A stretch of DNA of 64,000 nucleotides from Archivesica marissinica (lineage: Eukaryota > Mollusca > Bivalvia > Venerida > Vesicomyidae): contig CM026400.1 of assembly GCA_014843695.1 (NCBI GenBank), positions 44,802,638 to 44,866,637 on the forward strand, read 5' to 3'. Position numbers and translations under genes: made by a program. The notes beneath the pieces are model-generated. The model searched no databases and was not told the DNA's origin. It saw only the letters and a list, made by a program, of their open reading frames with translations. Positions 1 to 13,000 of the stretch are shown piece after piece (positions within the stretch are counted from its first letter, which is position 1; each line of letters starts with the position of its first letter).

Positions 1-1049
1 TCAACAGACTGGCCTTTGAGCCACAGGAAAATGTCAAATTGCAATGGGGTTGACCGATTGCGTTTTTTTTTATTTCCCACTAAAGGCACCCACCCCCTAC
101 TCTGAAGGTAATTTAGTGGTGAATGTTGCACTGACACCTGCATTTATAATATGCTGTTTATTTGTCACCATATTGTCTGCAAATATTTTTAAATATTCCA
201 AAATGCAGCTCATATATTGTATTTTAATATTTAGAAGTCAGTTTCACTATTTGTGACAATACCTACTCAGCCAATCAGTTCATGTATCAATAACTCTTAA
301 GGGCTTCCCTGAACTTGTTCAACCAATCCCAGACCACTATATCAATAACACCGTCTGACCTTATGGAAATTTCAATAGCGGTGTCTGACCTTTATCTCGC
401 GAATACTAACGACACTATGTAATTTCAGTCGCAACTACTGAAATGACAGCAAGAAACAATTCACAACTATTTTACACGACTTTCGTCTTATTTCTATACC
501 TTCTTTGTCAATTCATTGTAACTTAGAGAAGGGTAATTGGCTAACATGTTTGTTAACTTTTTTGACATTTTTCACGTGTTGTTTCGACAAATTCCGTGCT
601 GCTCCGACAACTTCCGCATTAATGAGAATAAATTCCGTAATGAGCCTATCCGTGCCAGATCTGTCATGTTCAACATAGTGATATTTTAAATTAGACATAA
701 GAAGTTGGAAACCAGAGTCGACTAATGTACTCGCATGTGTCTCTATGTGTAAGCAATGCTCCAGAGTGGGTCCAGAGTGGGTCCAATACATGTCTCTGCA
801 CAATGTCCCAATTAAAACTTCTCTATACTTATAATGTATGCATAAACACAGAATTATTAACTTTGTTCGCTCAGCCACCATTTCTTTGTTTTACTGCACA
901 TAGCGACCAGTCATTTTGCTTACAGACATCAGCGTGACATTCACTAATTGATTGACTAACTAATTGTTTCCATCTTCAGCCAAAACACCCAAAGTTCCAT
1001 TGCTTGTGTGTATACACGTATACCGACCATTGCATTGTTTCCATGTGCA
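1..1049. other. Unannotated upstream sequence
   Basis: I see no recognisable gene here. The longest non-repetitive ORF is a 122-codon minus-strand frame at 513-881 with no domain I recognise and no clear splice or start context. Confidence 0.5.
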
Positions 1050-1762
1050 TGTCATTCCTTTGTTTGCTTGTCTACACATACTGACCATTCCTTTGTTTGC
1101 TTGTCTACACATACTGAGCATTCCTTTGTTTGCTTGTCTATATGTATACTAACCATTCCTTTGTTTGATTGTCTACACATACTGACCATTCCTTTGTTTG
1201 CTTGTCGACACATACTGGCAATTCCTTTGTTTGTTTGTTTGTCTACACATACTAACAATGAATTTGTTTGCTTGTCTACACATACTGGCCATTCATGTGT
1301 TTGCTTGTCTACACATACTGACCATTCCTTTGGTTGCGTGTCTACACATATTGATCATTCATATGTTTGCGTGTCTACACATACTGGTCATTCCTTTGTT
1401 TGATTGTCTACACATACTGACCATTCCTTTGTTTGCTTGTCTACACATACTGACCATTCCTTTGTTTGCTTGTCTACACATATTGATCATTCATATGTTT
1501 GCTTGTCTACACATACTGGTCATTCCTTTGTTTGATTGTCTACACATACTGACCATTCCTTTGTTTGCTTGTCTACACATACTGGCCATTCCTTTGTTTG
1601 ATTGTCTACAATACTGACCACTCCTTTGTCTGCGTGTCTACACATGCTGACCATTCATGTGTTTTCTTATCTACATATACTGACCACTCCTTTGTCTGCC
1701 AGTCTATATAATCATATGCCTTCGTTTGCCCGTCTACACATACTGACCATTTCATTTTATCA
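1050..1762. repeat. 33-bp minisatellite, about 21 copies
   Basis: A tandem unit near CCTTTGTTTGCTTGTCTACA plus CATACTGACCATT, with spacing of 33 bp where measured. Copies diverge by a few bases. A related degenerate block at about 3100-3260 suggests an older, longer array since broken up by SINE insertions. Confidence 0.9.
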
Positions 1763-2005
1763 CAGGTCTATAGACAGACTGTTCGCGTCGTTTTGGTGGT
1801 ATGAGATAAATATGTCTAACCGGGTAGACTACTAAGGGAACTACTTTATGCTAATTAGATATCACGAACAAGTCCAGCAGTTTCCGTTTATTTCCGCGTC
1901 CAAATGTATAGCATTTCATTGGATATCGGTAAAATCCGAACACTGTCGTAAAGTTACGTCATTATAATAACATAGATACGTCATCGATGACACGATGACA
2001 CAATC

Positions 2006-2252
2006 GTCCGCCTCCGTGGTCGAGTGGTTAAGGTCGCTGACTTGTATACCACTGTAACCTATCATCCCCGCTCAGACCGTGTCTCATTTATATGAAAAAG
2101 TTGGCAGTTTCTTACGGAGGTTGGTGCACCAAGTACTGGTTAACCGCTGGAGCCTGCCCAGGAAAGGTGTTGTTAGGTAAACTGCCCGTCGCTCAAATGG
2201 GAAACCGGTAACGATGTTAAATAAACTTAAATTTAAAAAAAGAAAAAAAAAA
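2006..2252 (+). mobile_element. SINE-B copy with 12-bp target-site duplication
   Basis: A tRNA-like head (GTGGTCGAGTGGTTAAGG, A box) starts the element. This copy lacks the B-box segment present in the copy at 18341. The body ends in an A-rich tail. GATGACACAATC flanks it at 1994-2005 and 2253-2264, a perfect target-site duplication. Confidence 0.88.
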
Positions 2253-2638
2253 GATGACACAATCAATGACATAGCTGCTACCATTCATGTGTTGTTCACG
2301 TGCTTACTATTACCAGTTGACCCACAATGCATTTACATTGTTTGTAATCATCCCGGCTCTAATCACATTGCGACTGATCTCCCTTTAAATATTGTTATTT
2401 ATTTGTTCCTTTTAGTATGATGGTTAAAGTCATCGATTCTTTGAATCTTTACCAGTGTCGGATTAACATGTAATGGTTTAGCATTAAAGAAATTAAACCG
2501 TTAAATTTAACATGTAGGCCACGTGGTGTTTACTTTTCAACATCAATGTCACATTCCAATGACCTCATCCCGTTATAGTAAATTCATATGCCATTCATGC
2601 GTGTATATAGGCTTGCAGAATTCGAAACGTCTTTCGAA

Positions 2639-2846
2639 TTAACAGTCTTTCAGATGGGACGTTAAACCGAGGTTTCGTGTCGATGCTGTACACTGTGCAC
2701 GTAAAAGAACCAGAGGAGACTCTGGAATGTGTCTCTGTCTGTATCATTGCACTATCCTCCAAAATCTAAATTGACTATTCTCTTCAGGAGGTGTAGCTAA
2801 AATGTACAACCGGTAGCGACGATAAATAAACGTAAAAAAACACAAA
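2639..2846 (+). mobile_element. SINE-A, 5'-truncated copy
   Basis: The body of the most abundant SINE in the window (TTTCAGATGGGACGTTAAAC ... CGACGATAAATAAACGTAAA). It lacks the tRNA-like head. Confidence 0.8.
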
Positions 2847-2861
2847 GTATTTCAGAAAACA

Positions 2862-3060
2862 GTTTGATCTGTAGTCCAGTAATAACAGGCTGGACTGGTA
2901 ATCCAGGGATCGCAGGTTCGATCCCCCGTCTGACCATAATAAAATTCACCGTGCACATAAAAGAACCAGAGGAGACTCTGGAATGGGTCTATGTATGTAT
3001 GATTGCAATATCCTCCAACAATTTAAAAATGTCTAATCTCTGCAGAAGGCGTCGCTAGAG
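2862..3060 (+). mobile_element. SINE-A, internally deleted copy
   Basis: A tRNA-like head with B box (GCAGGTTCGATCCCCCGTCT) is followed by a shortened SINE-A body lacking the middle segment. Confidence 0.8.
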
Positions 3061-3099
3061 TAGTGTTACGGTTAGACTATTGGATGTTCTAGATTCATT

Positions 3100-3260
3100 G
3101 TGTCTGACTTTCCACAAATACTGACCATTCAATTGTTTGCTTGTCTACACATACCGATCATTGCATTGTCTGACTTTCTACACATACTGACCATTCCATT
3201 ATTTACTTGTCTAGATATACTGACCAGTTCTTTGGTTACTGGTGTACTCATACTGGTGAC
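3100..3260. repeat. Degenerate block of the 33-bp minisatellite
   Basis: About five diverged units with the TTGCTTGTCTACACATAC core, displaced from the main array at 1050-1762. Confidence 0.7.
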
Positions 3261-3293
3261 CAGTCCATGCATGGCTACGCATAATTACATTTG

Positions 3294-3484
3294 TATGTAT
3301 GCTCCATTAATGTCAAACCCCTTGCGGGGACCTATACATGTTTTCCTGGGGAGGATTAACCGACCTAAGCGGTTAACTAGTACTAAGCTGTGTGTGCGAG
3401 TTGCCTTGCTCAATGACACTACATATGTGGCCTGGTCGAGTATCGAACCCGGGACCGTTTGATTCCAAATTCGACGCTCTACAC
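3294..3484 (-). mobile_element. SINE-G copy, minus orientation
   Basis: The reverse complement of the tRNA-like family seen at 6193 and 53880: the B-box (reversed as TATCGAACCCGGGACCGT) and the tail with GTCAAACCCCTTGCGGGGAC. A short second fragment lies at 3597-3660. Confidence 0.8.
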
Positions 3485-3669
3485 ACAGACGACATACATT
3501 TCCTTTCTTTGCCTCAAGATATGTGTCCGTTGTATGTTTGGCTACCTACAGTGATAATTCAGGTGTATGTTATTCTTACACTACTAAGCATACATGACCT
3601 GATCGAGTATCGAATCTGTGACCCTACGATTACAAATCCGACGTTCTACCACTTGACAATGAATGCCAA

Positions 3670-5093
3670 TTGACCTTTCTGCCGATTTTGATTGACAGCT
3701 GGCGTTAGCCAATCGCATCACACCATTCGCGCACACCCCCGGCAACGGTTTATCGCCGCCATCTTGTTAGACAAACAATGCATATTAGACACACTAATAA
3801 CGAGTAGACAAATTTGAAAAGGCGTGAATTTGATCGAAAATACGGGTTTAAAATTGTTTTAATGATGTTGAAAATGTGTAGCTTTAGTGTGTGGGTTAGT
3901 TATAGTACAAAATTAGTCAACCCATTTCAAAATCCTTGGACAAATCTAAAAGTGTGTATATGAACCACAAAATACCAGACAGCTGCTTTAAAAACAATGC
4001 ATCTATAAAAACACCGACTGACCCCATATGTCATTCTTTTCTCACAAACACAGCAATCAAATTTAAGCCCGTCACACTGTTTATTGGGAGCAATCAACAA
4101 CTTACCCACTAACGGTACATCACAGAGACCGCCGAGTTATAATACCCGATAGGGGCCACTGCTATCAAGATCAAAGTATTTCACATCGGAATTTAGCACT
4201 GATTGTGCTAATTGGTCAATTATAAAATGTGTGCACATAATTATATAATTGATTACTACACCGAGTCATTGTTTTATCGTTCTGTTAGATAAACGAGTTA
4301 TGTAGTAAAATTTTAATCAAATCTGATAATGAGTGATCGTGATCTGAAATTATTTTTTGAAAAATATTTAAAATTAATTAATGCTGTCTGTCATTGACAA
4401 TGGTGAAAAGATGTAGTTACGGGCTGTGTGACAGTGATGTAGATATCCAGATCGATTGATAGGTGACGTTAAATTCGTGCCATTTTCAAAACCTAAGACA
4501 AATCTTGAAAACATGTCTAAGGTGGATTAAGTTGTGTGAACGACCAAACGACCAAACGACCAGTTGAATACATCCACAATTAATGCAAACAGATATATTT
4601 GCACAAAAGTAAGTTGAAATTTATTTATTTATGCATAATAAAATATTTCGAAAATATATATTCTGCATTAATAGATCTACCGTTCACAAGAGATATGTGA
4701 GTATAGTAGTTCATACATATTGTCGTGGATGGTGGACATATTAGCTCAGTGAACGTACTAATGGGCCTGTATAGTGCAGTACTATATATATATAAAATAC
4801 GAACCTGTGATTATACGAATGCACTAGTATACGAAACTACCATTAGACGAACAAGGGATTATACGAAATCACCTGAATTCACCTAAAACCATTGCCTTCT
4901 TGCTTTCAACGAGATATTCTTATCTGGGTGAAATAAAACCGAGAAATTCGACGGAATTTTATCTAGATTAACTCGATGCAGGTCTGCGTTAGACGCCATT
5001 TTGTTAGATAGCTTGTCTCGCGTGGTTACAGCGAGCACCTGTAACTATGGGGGGCGTGCCTAAGTAGCGTTTGCAGAAAGGTCAATTTGGACG
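3670..5093. mobile_element. Possible TIR DNA element of about 1.4 kb
   Basis: ATTGACCTTTCTGC at the left end is matched in inverted orientation at the right end (GCAGAAAGGTCAAT). Subterminal GCCATCTTGTTAGA and GCCATTTTGTTAGA motifs face the interior on both sides. No transposase ORF is visible. The boundaries are tentative. Confidence 0.5.
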
Positions 5094-5537
5094 CTTTAAA
5101 TATTTCAATAGTAGTGTCGGACCTAAATTAAGTTGTTGTATTGCACCACAGAAATAATTTTAGCCGTAGTTTAAATCGAAAAGCTTCGGATACCTTGAAC
5201 TTCTTCGTCCGTCATTCCCTTAGCGACGAAATAGCCAATATGGCCGACGGATAGAATTTTAGGTTAGCAAAATGTTCATTTATTGAAGTATCTTTTTCAT
5301 GTAAGCATGCTTTTACTGATTGTCTCATCGATTACTAGAAATTAGTAGCAGTAATCATAACAGTACTAGGGTGACAGCCTTTAATTAATCATACGTTAAT
5401 ATTTACTCCTTGAACGTATTACGGGCACCTGCTTCAAATACAACATTCATCAAATTGGTTAATGTGTACAGTGTTAGCATCCTAGTAGTGCTACTCATGT
5501 TACTTACATCTGCACAATACCAACCAGTAGCCACTCA
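5094..5537. other. AT-rich sequence, no gene seen
   Basis: No ORF, RNA gene or clear repeat was recognised. Confidence 0.4.
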
Positions 5538-5828
5538 CAGACGGATCTGTAGTCCAGTGGTAACATGCTAGACAAGTAATCCAGTGATTGCAGGTTCGAT
5601 CCTCCGTCTGACACTTATAAAGTTAACAGTCTTTCAGATGGGACTTTAAACCGAGATCTAGTGTCGGTTCTTTACACCATGCACTTAGAAGAACCAGAGG
5701 AGATTCTGGAATGTGTCTCTGTCTGTATCATTGCACTATCCTCCAAAAATCTAAAATGACTAATCTCTGCAGGAGGCGTCGCTCAGATGGGCAACCGGTA
5801 GCGGCGATAAATAAACATATAACACACA
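5538..5828 (+). mobile_element. SINE-A full-length copy
   Basis: tRNA-like head (AGTCCAGTGGTAACATGC; GGTTCGATCC), body and ATAAATAAACATA tail. It is flanked by CAGTAGCCACTCA and CAGTAGCCAATCA, a 13-bp target-site duplication with one mismatch. Confidence 0.9.
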
Positions 5829-5884
5829 CAGTAGCCAATCAGTGAATAACTCGCTGTCTGTATATTACATCGTGCATGTAAAGA

Positions 5885-6095
5885 ACCATTGTGTCTAGTG
5901 GTAAAACGTCGGATTTGAAATTGAATGGTCAGGGTCCCAGGTTCAATACTCGGTCAGGCCATGTATCTAGTGTCATTGAGCAAGGCACCTCACATGCATT
6001 GTTTGGTAACCGTTTAAGTTGCTTCCTCCAAAATCTAAAGTGACCAGGAGGCGTTGCTTATATAGGCCACCGGTAACAATGATAAATAAATGTAT
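5885..6095 (+). mobile_element. SINE-G copy
   Basis: Starts at the tRNA-like GTCTAGTGGTAAAACGTCGG, B box AGGTTCAATACTCGG, and ends in the GATAAATAAATGTA tail. Confidence 0.7.
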
Positions 6096-6192
6096 AACAC
6101 CTACATAATGCCAACCAGTAGCTATACAGGATTTTTGTGTAGATTACATGTCATTGGTACTGCTACAATGCATAGACTTTCCCAGTTTAGTT

Positions 6193-6410
6193 GGAATCCG
6201 TGGTACAGTGGTAGAGCGTCGGTTTTGGAATCAAGCGGTCCCGGGTTCAATACTCGGTCAGGCCACGTATGTAGTGTCATTGAGCAAGGCACCTCACACA
6301 CATTACTTAGTACTGGTTAACCACTTAGGTCGGCTAAGCCTGTCCAGGAAAACATGTTTAGGTCCCCGATAGGGGTTTGACATTAATGGAACATACATAC
6401 ATACAGACCA
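6193..6410 (+). mobile_element. SINE-G copy
   Basis: tRNA-like head with GTGGTAGAGCGTCGG (A box) and GGGTTCAATACTCGG (B box). The body has CACTTAGGTCGGCTAAGCCT and the tail ATGGAACATACATACATA. Confidence 0.82.
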
Positions 6411-6484
6411 TGCTCGAAAGAATCGCTGCTCTATAAGTGTAGATCTCTACTTCTACTGCCATCAATCATTTTCTGACTAGTTTA

Positions 6485-6712
6485 TACAAATTTACTTTAG
6501 CTCGTTTGCGAAACAAGTTCCTACAACTTATATTAAGCACTCTCGAGACCTCATTCCAGATGGAATCCAGTGCCACGAGAGAGAGAGAGAAGAGGCAATG
6601 TGGAATTTAAATGACTTGCCGAAGGGCACAATCATAACGGCTACAGCTGGGCGCGAACTCCGGACCTTTCGCACATGAAGCGTATGCATTACCACTGAAA
6701 GTGTTGAAAGGC
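6485..6712 (-). mobile_element. SINE-E copy, minus orientation
   Basis: The reverse complement of the full copy at 27217-27473: TTTAGCTCGTTTGCGAAACA at its start, then CTCTCGAGACCTCATTCC and the AGAGAG-rich middle, ending near a degraded tRNA-like head. Confidence 0.82.
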
Positions 6713-6937
6713 CAGTATTAACGACGGTGTGTTAGACCAATCGGCCATTGAGGTCCTTTAGATGACATTATTTTAATATATGCCTAGCTTGTAGTTAATA
6801 GTAAAATTATTAACTGTGAAAATTGGAAATTTGGAGAAGGGGAGATGACAGAAAAATAGAATAAAACATACATGTAACTATCTGTAGTAATATTTAAAAG
6901 ATGTCAGTATTTTCCATCTCATTATTTCAGATAAAAC

Positions 6938-7022
6938 ATGACAACCCTAATGAGAGCAACTCCTGTTCCTCCACCAAAACCTCCAACACCGAAGAGTGGG
7001 GAGAGGGCACTAGTTGAAAAAG
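6938..7022 (+). CDS. AXDND1: AXDND1 coding exon 1 (start codon)
   Basis: An acceptor (TTTCAG, ending 6930) precedes the exon, so an upstream non-coding exon is likely. The ATG at 6938 has an in-frame TAA at 6932-6934, which fixes the start. It encodes a short proline-rich leader (PVPPPKPPTPK) and ends in phase 1 at a GTAACC donor. Confidence 0.85.
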
Positions 7023-10000
7023 GTAACCTTTTAAACACATTGTGTTTCATTATTGGCCATATGTTAATCATTCCAACAAAAGTGTATTGAAAAAGAATGG
7101 CCACCGTGGCTGGGTGGTTAATGTCGTTGACTTCAACTTACTTGCCCCTGAGTGCTGTAGGTTTGAATCCCACTGTTATTGTCCAATTATTTCATGTGCG
7201 GAAGCTCTTTGATCAATCACCATAATTTAGCAATTTAATAAGTTTTCTAGCGGCTACCCCAAAATCACTTTTGCAAACAGCATAGAGCCAGATCAGACGG
7301 GACAGAATCAGGCTCTATGCTGTTTGCTACTCAGATAGTGGAGCTAAAACACTTGGCTTAATAGCAATCAACATAGATCCTGATCAGACACGACGTTACA
7401 CTGCAGCTGATCTGGATCGATCAGGGTTCATTCTAGGTCAACATTTTTGGGAGAAGTGAGAAAATCGCTTCCTTAAATTGTGTTCTTTAATATACTTCTG
7501 CAAAATAGGGTTAAAATGCACAGTACAACCATTAAATACAACATTTGAATAGAAGGAGTGCTTTATAATGGGCCAGTGTATCTTACTAGACAAAATTTTG
7601 TTTGAAAATCGTAAAAATCCCCAAAAAAATTTTTTAGGGAAAAGTGGGGCCCATAGTGGTCCTTAGTGCGACTATTTCGCCCACATCGCCTTCTAAAATG
7701 ATCCCTGATCTATGCTGTTTGCAAATGTGAATATGGGGTAGCCCTAGAAAACTTTGCTAAATTGTAGTGACTGGTAAAAGAGGCAGTAATTGTGGTGAAA
7801 TTGTTGAGACTTGTATGAAATAATAAATCAGGGCAAGGCTAATGGGCAATAGGGTGGGGCCAAAAATGGGCAGGGTGGTGCCTTTAAAGCCCTAAGTATA
7901 TATACATGTATAACTCTATATCTAATAGCGAAACTATTTTGTCTATACATGTATGTATTATGGTGTTTTCTTCCAGACAGACTACCAGAATTGAGAAGCA
8001 GCGATCTGGCCATTGATAAATCTAAGCCACTACCCACTTCTCTGCAAAGTGACTTCCTACCCGAGGATGTGTTGTTTGCCCTCACCCAGCCCCCGATGCT
8101 TAGGGACACCCTTGGCCCACCATCCAAGTACAGGTCACTCAATACATCTGTGGTAAGATTGACGTTTCATAATTCATGGCAGTCTTGGCTTTAATTCGGA
8201 GTTCATCCTACGTCTGAATAAAAATGTTCTTCTATGCAGAATTATTTTTGGCTAGTTTTATGTCTCGGTTCCTTTATGTACTATGCAGAGCGCCAGTCAA
8301 TCAATGTAGCCTACACTTTATGTTCTAGGCAGAGCGGCAGTCAATCAGTGTAGCCTACAATTTATGTACTAGGCAGAACTGCAGTCAATCAGTGTACCCT
8401 ACAATGTATGTACTGGGCAGAGACACAGTCAATCAGTGTAGCCTACAATTTATGTACTAGGCAGAGCAGCAGTCAATCAGTGTAGCCTACAAGCTATGTT
8501 ATAGGCAGAGCGACAGTCAATCAGTGTAGCCTACAAGTTATGTTCTAGGCAGAGCGACAGTCAATCAGTGTAGCCTACAAGTTATGTTCTAGGCAGAGCG
8601 ACAGGGCTCATTCTACATCAGAATGTTTGGGAGAAGTAAGAAATTGCACGATTGCCTTCTTCGATGGTTTTTTAAATAATTTTCAACAAAATAGGCTTAT
8701 AATATATAATATGACCATTAAATACTACATTTTAATAAGATTGCTTTACAATGGCCAGTGTATCTTATGTATCAGGCTGTCCGATTAGCGCAGTGGTTAG
8801 CATGCTCGCTTCTCACCAATGCAACCTGGGTTTGAACCTCAGACAGGGAAGTATGTGAGACGGTACGGAGATCGCCAGGTGGGTTTTCTCCGGGTACTCC
8901 AGTTTTCTCCCACATTTACGCTTTCATCCACACAACAGTGATTAATAAAAGTTGTTAAAGTTTGTTTCGTGATCGTAAATCAAGTTTATACTTTAAACAA
9001 ACAAATGAAACAAAGCCATGAAATTATAAAATGGAACCAATTTTCAGGGTTTCTCTGTATGCATATTTGTCTGCGCCACTTCTGTCACCAATTGAGAAAA
9101 AAACATGAGCCAATTTGAAAAACTTGGAGCCAACTAAGAGCCATATAGTTCCCAGATAAATATTTGAAGCTATGTATCTGCCAAAAAAAAAACAAAGTTG
9201 CGCCAACTATTTTCACCAATTCACAAAATTTAGCGCCAGTATTTGTTTTGTGTCGCTATTGGCCATTAGCGACCGACAGCGGGAACCCTGAATTTTGGTC
9301 AACCATGTTCATGTGATTATTAAAACAATAATGTTTCAGTCAAAGACACGTCCACCTCCAGCCAACGTGTGGAACTCGCAGAGAAGGGAGAGGTTTAAGC
9401 ATTTAACAGACAGCACTACGTGTACCTGCGGTTCTGGAAAGTAAGCTGAATTCCAGGGTTCATTCTAGGTCAGATTTTTTGGAAGAAGTGAGAAAGCACG
9501 CGATTGCGTCCTTAAATTTCTGCAAATTAGGGTTAAAATACACAGTATGACCATTAAATACAACATTTGAATAGAAGCAGTGCTTTATAATGTACTAGTG
9601 TATCTTACTGGACAAAATCTTGTATGAATAATTGTATAAAAAAATAAATTAAAAACATTTTTTTTTTTAGGGAGAAGTTGGGCCCCTAGTGGGCGAAGTC
9701 AGGTCCCTAGGGCGACTATTTCGCCCACGTCGCCCTCTAGAATGAACCCTGTATTAATTTCATAATAAACAGAACACAGAAAAAATATTTAAAAAATAAA
9801 CAGAACACAGCAGTTAGGCATGACTGTACCGGTAAACTGATTGAAAGATTTTGCACTTGCCCCTCATCGCTGTAGATTCGAATCCCACTGGTGGTGTCGG
9901 AGTCTTTCAAACGAGAAAGCTATCCAGCTGGCTTGTGTAAGGTCGGTGGTTCTATCCAGGTGCCTGCAATACTGCTCAGAGGGACACCCGGGGCCCTACT

Positions 10001-13000
10001 CCACCAATAATAACTGTTGAGTCACCATATGACCTAAGCTGTTGGTGCAAAATTAAACCTCAAAAACAAACAAATTTAAAAAAATTGAAATCATTCATTG
10101 CAACTTTTCACCATATACATGTACATGTATATCATATATGTTGCAGCTTCATAATAGGTTTATAAGCCATGAAAGTCAACAGTCCAATGTCTTCCATACA
10201 GTTGTATAGCTAATCTCTAATTTTCCTTTTCACGAAATTCGTACACAAGTCTAAGCACACCTAAACACGTTTTTCGATGTGGTTTCCCACCTGTGCATGT
10301 CATATGTATTTCAATGTTGCATGCAGTAGTACAGGGATCATTCTAGAGGGCGATGTGGGCGAAACAGTCGCCCTAGGGACCCTGACTTCGTCCTAAAAAA
10401 AGTTTTTTGTTTTTTTACGATTTTCAAACAAAACTTTGTCTAGTAAGATACACTGGCCCATTATAAAGCACTCCTTCTATTCAAATGTTGTATTTAATGG
10501 TTGTACTGTGCATTTTAGCCCTATTTTGCAGAAGTATATTAAAGAACACCATTTAAGGAAGCGATCACGCGCTTTCTGAGATTCTCACTTCTCCCAAAAA
10601 TTCTGACCTAGAATGAACCCTGATTAGTATATACTTTATTTATTTTACAACGATTTTTGCATGCATTGAATAATAAATGGCCCTTCCTATGTCATAATAG
10701 CAATACATTCACCTTAACTTTTATTTTTTAAGATTTTATCCTGATCACCATAATCATCTCTGAAGGCTTCATTGTAAATAAGCTATGCATTATATATCTT
10801 TTCTAAATTAGGGTCAGACGCAGGTTCGATCCCCCGTCTGACCCTAACAAAATTAACAGTCTTTCAAATGGGACGTTAAACCGAGGTCTTGCAGGGATCA
10901 TTTTAGAGGGTGATGTGGGCGAAATAGTCGCCCTAGGGACCTGACTTCGCCCTCTGGGGGCCCCACTTCTCCCTAAAAAAATATATTATTTTTTGGTTTT
11001 TACGATTTTCAAACAAAATGTTGTCTAGTATGATACACTGGCCCATTATAAAGCACTCCTTCTATTCAAATGTTGTGTTTAATGGTTGTTCTGTGCATTT
11101 TAACCCTATTTTGGAGAAGTATATTAAAGAACACCATTTAAGGAAGCGATCACGCACTTTCTCACTTCTCCCAAATATTCTGACCTAGAATGAACCCTGT
11201 CTTGTGTCGGTGCTTTACACTGTGCACGTAAAAGAACCAGAGGAGACTCTGGAATGGGTCTCTCTCTGTATCATTGCACTATCCTCCAAAAATCTAAAAT
11301 GACTAATCTCTTCAGGAGGCGTCGCTCATATGGGCAACCGGTAGCGATGATAAATAAACGTAAAACACACTCTTTTCTAACTTAGCTATCATTATTTACT
11401 ACACTCGGTCAATCAGTATAAGAGAACTGAGTTGAGCTTAGCAATATGAAGAATGCTGACGATTAAGTACAATGGCAATTGCAGGACTTCTGGACTTGTT
11501 CAGTTAGTTTTGTACGTGTTTGTACCGGCCATTATTACTTATGAATTGTTAGCCTATCCTCTGTCGTTATTTGTCTACCACAATACTATCTACCACCCAG
11601 GTTGATACGCTGTGTTTTCCTGTCTGATATTACGCTTGCTGGTTTGATATGGTCACAAGCCTGTATCAAACCAGAAAAATCTGTATCATAACTAGTTCCT
11701 GAGAAAATCACGCATTTGCACTCGGTGCTGGTTTGTTTACTTCCCGTAGCATCGCAGCGTGTCAAATTGAACAGATAACAGATGTTTGTAGTTTCGTGGT
11801 AATATTTCGATTGTTTTCGTGTTTGTGTTTATATTTTTGGGATCTTAATTCTGTATAATGTTCTGTGTATTTTAGGGACATCTCATTTTTGTACGATGTT
11901 CCAAAGAATGACAGGAAGCCGCAAAGACCAGATACTATTGACAAGAGTGTTGTTAGAAAGGAAGAATCTCAAGCACATCCCAAGGTCATTCATTTAACTA
12001 TTTGCATTCTGGGTAAAATAAAGGCTATAAATAGTTCAAATAATTATAGCAGACGACAATTCATTAAAGTATATTTCTTATTTGTAGCTGAAAACTAAGG
12101 AAATATGTCACATTATTTCTTCAGAATTCTGTCATTACGGCATATTAAATTTTGACTGTTAATTTCAACGCTAGAGTGCAGAGGGCCTCCGTGGTTAAGG
12201 TTAAGTCACTTACCTCTCACTGCTGCTTGTTTGAATCCCACTGTGAGTCATAAATTATTTCATGTGAGGAAGCGATCCTGCTGGCTTGTGGAAGGCCTGT
12301 GGTTCTACCCGGATACCCACACTTGAAATACTGCTCGGAGGGGCACCCAAGGGTTTCCTCCACCTATAATAGCTGGAAAGTCGCCATGTAACCTAAGCAG
12401 TATTAAACCCCAAATACAAACAAACAAAAATATTACAGAAAAAAGCCAAATTCAGTCTTAAACAAATCGACATCATTCCGTTTGTTTTTTGGGGTTTCAG
12501 GTCATATAATTAGCTGAGCTCATATGGTAACTCCAGCTGTTATTGGGGGCTGCAGACCCTGGGTGCCCATCCGAGCAGTATTTTATTTTCTCCATTATAG
12601 ATTGATAGATTTACTGTCCTCCATTTACGGAGAGCTATCAATGTTATGATGGTTTGTTTGTTTTCGTGTAGAGAAAAGTGCAATGCACAGTTTATCTTCA
12701 ACCGCTCCAAATGCGGGTATCCATGTCCTATAGATACATCCCTAGCTTATCAGCTTGTTGCTAAGCATTAGGGTAAGAGAGCCAAGACACAGCTAACTCT
12801 TTTGAGATTCGATAAAGATAATAAAATGATTGATTGAGTACAAGATGTGTATATGTATAGTTGTTGAGGTATAGGGAAGATTGTATGTTACAGGTCCTCC
12901 AGTATAAGATGTATGTATATATAGTTGTTGAGGTATAGGGGAGATTGTATGTTACAGGTCCTCCAGTATAAGATGTATGTATATATAGGTGTTGAGGTAT

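Noticed and set aside
513..881. 122-codon minus-strand ORF upstream
   Set aside because: Not repetitive but without any domain, homology or gene structure I can support.
11985..12098. Extension of exon 4 through its donor
   Set aside because: The frame stays open by chance; the extended sequence is not AXDND1-like and exon 5 fits the 11984 end in phase.
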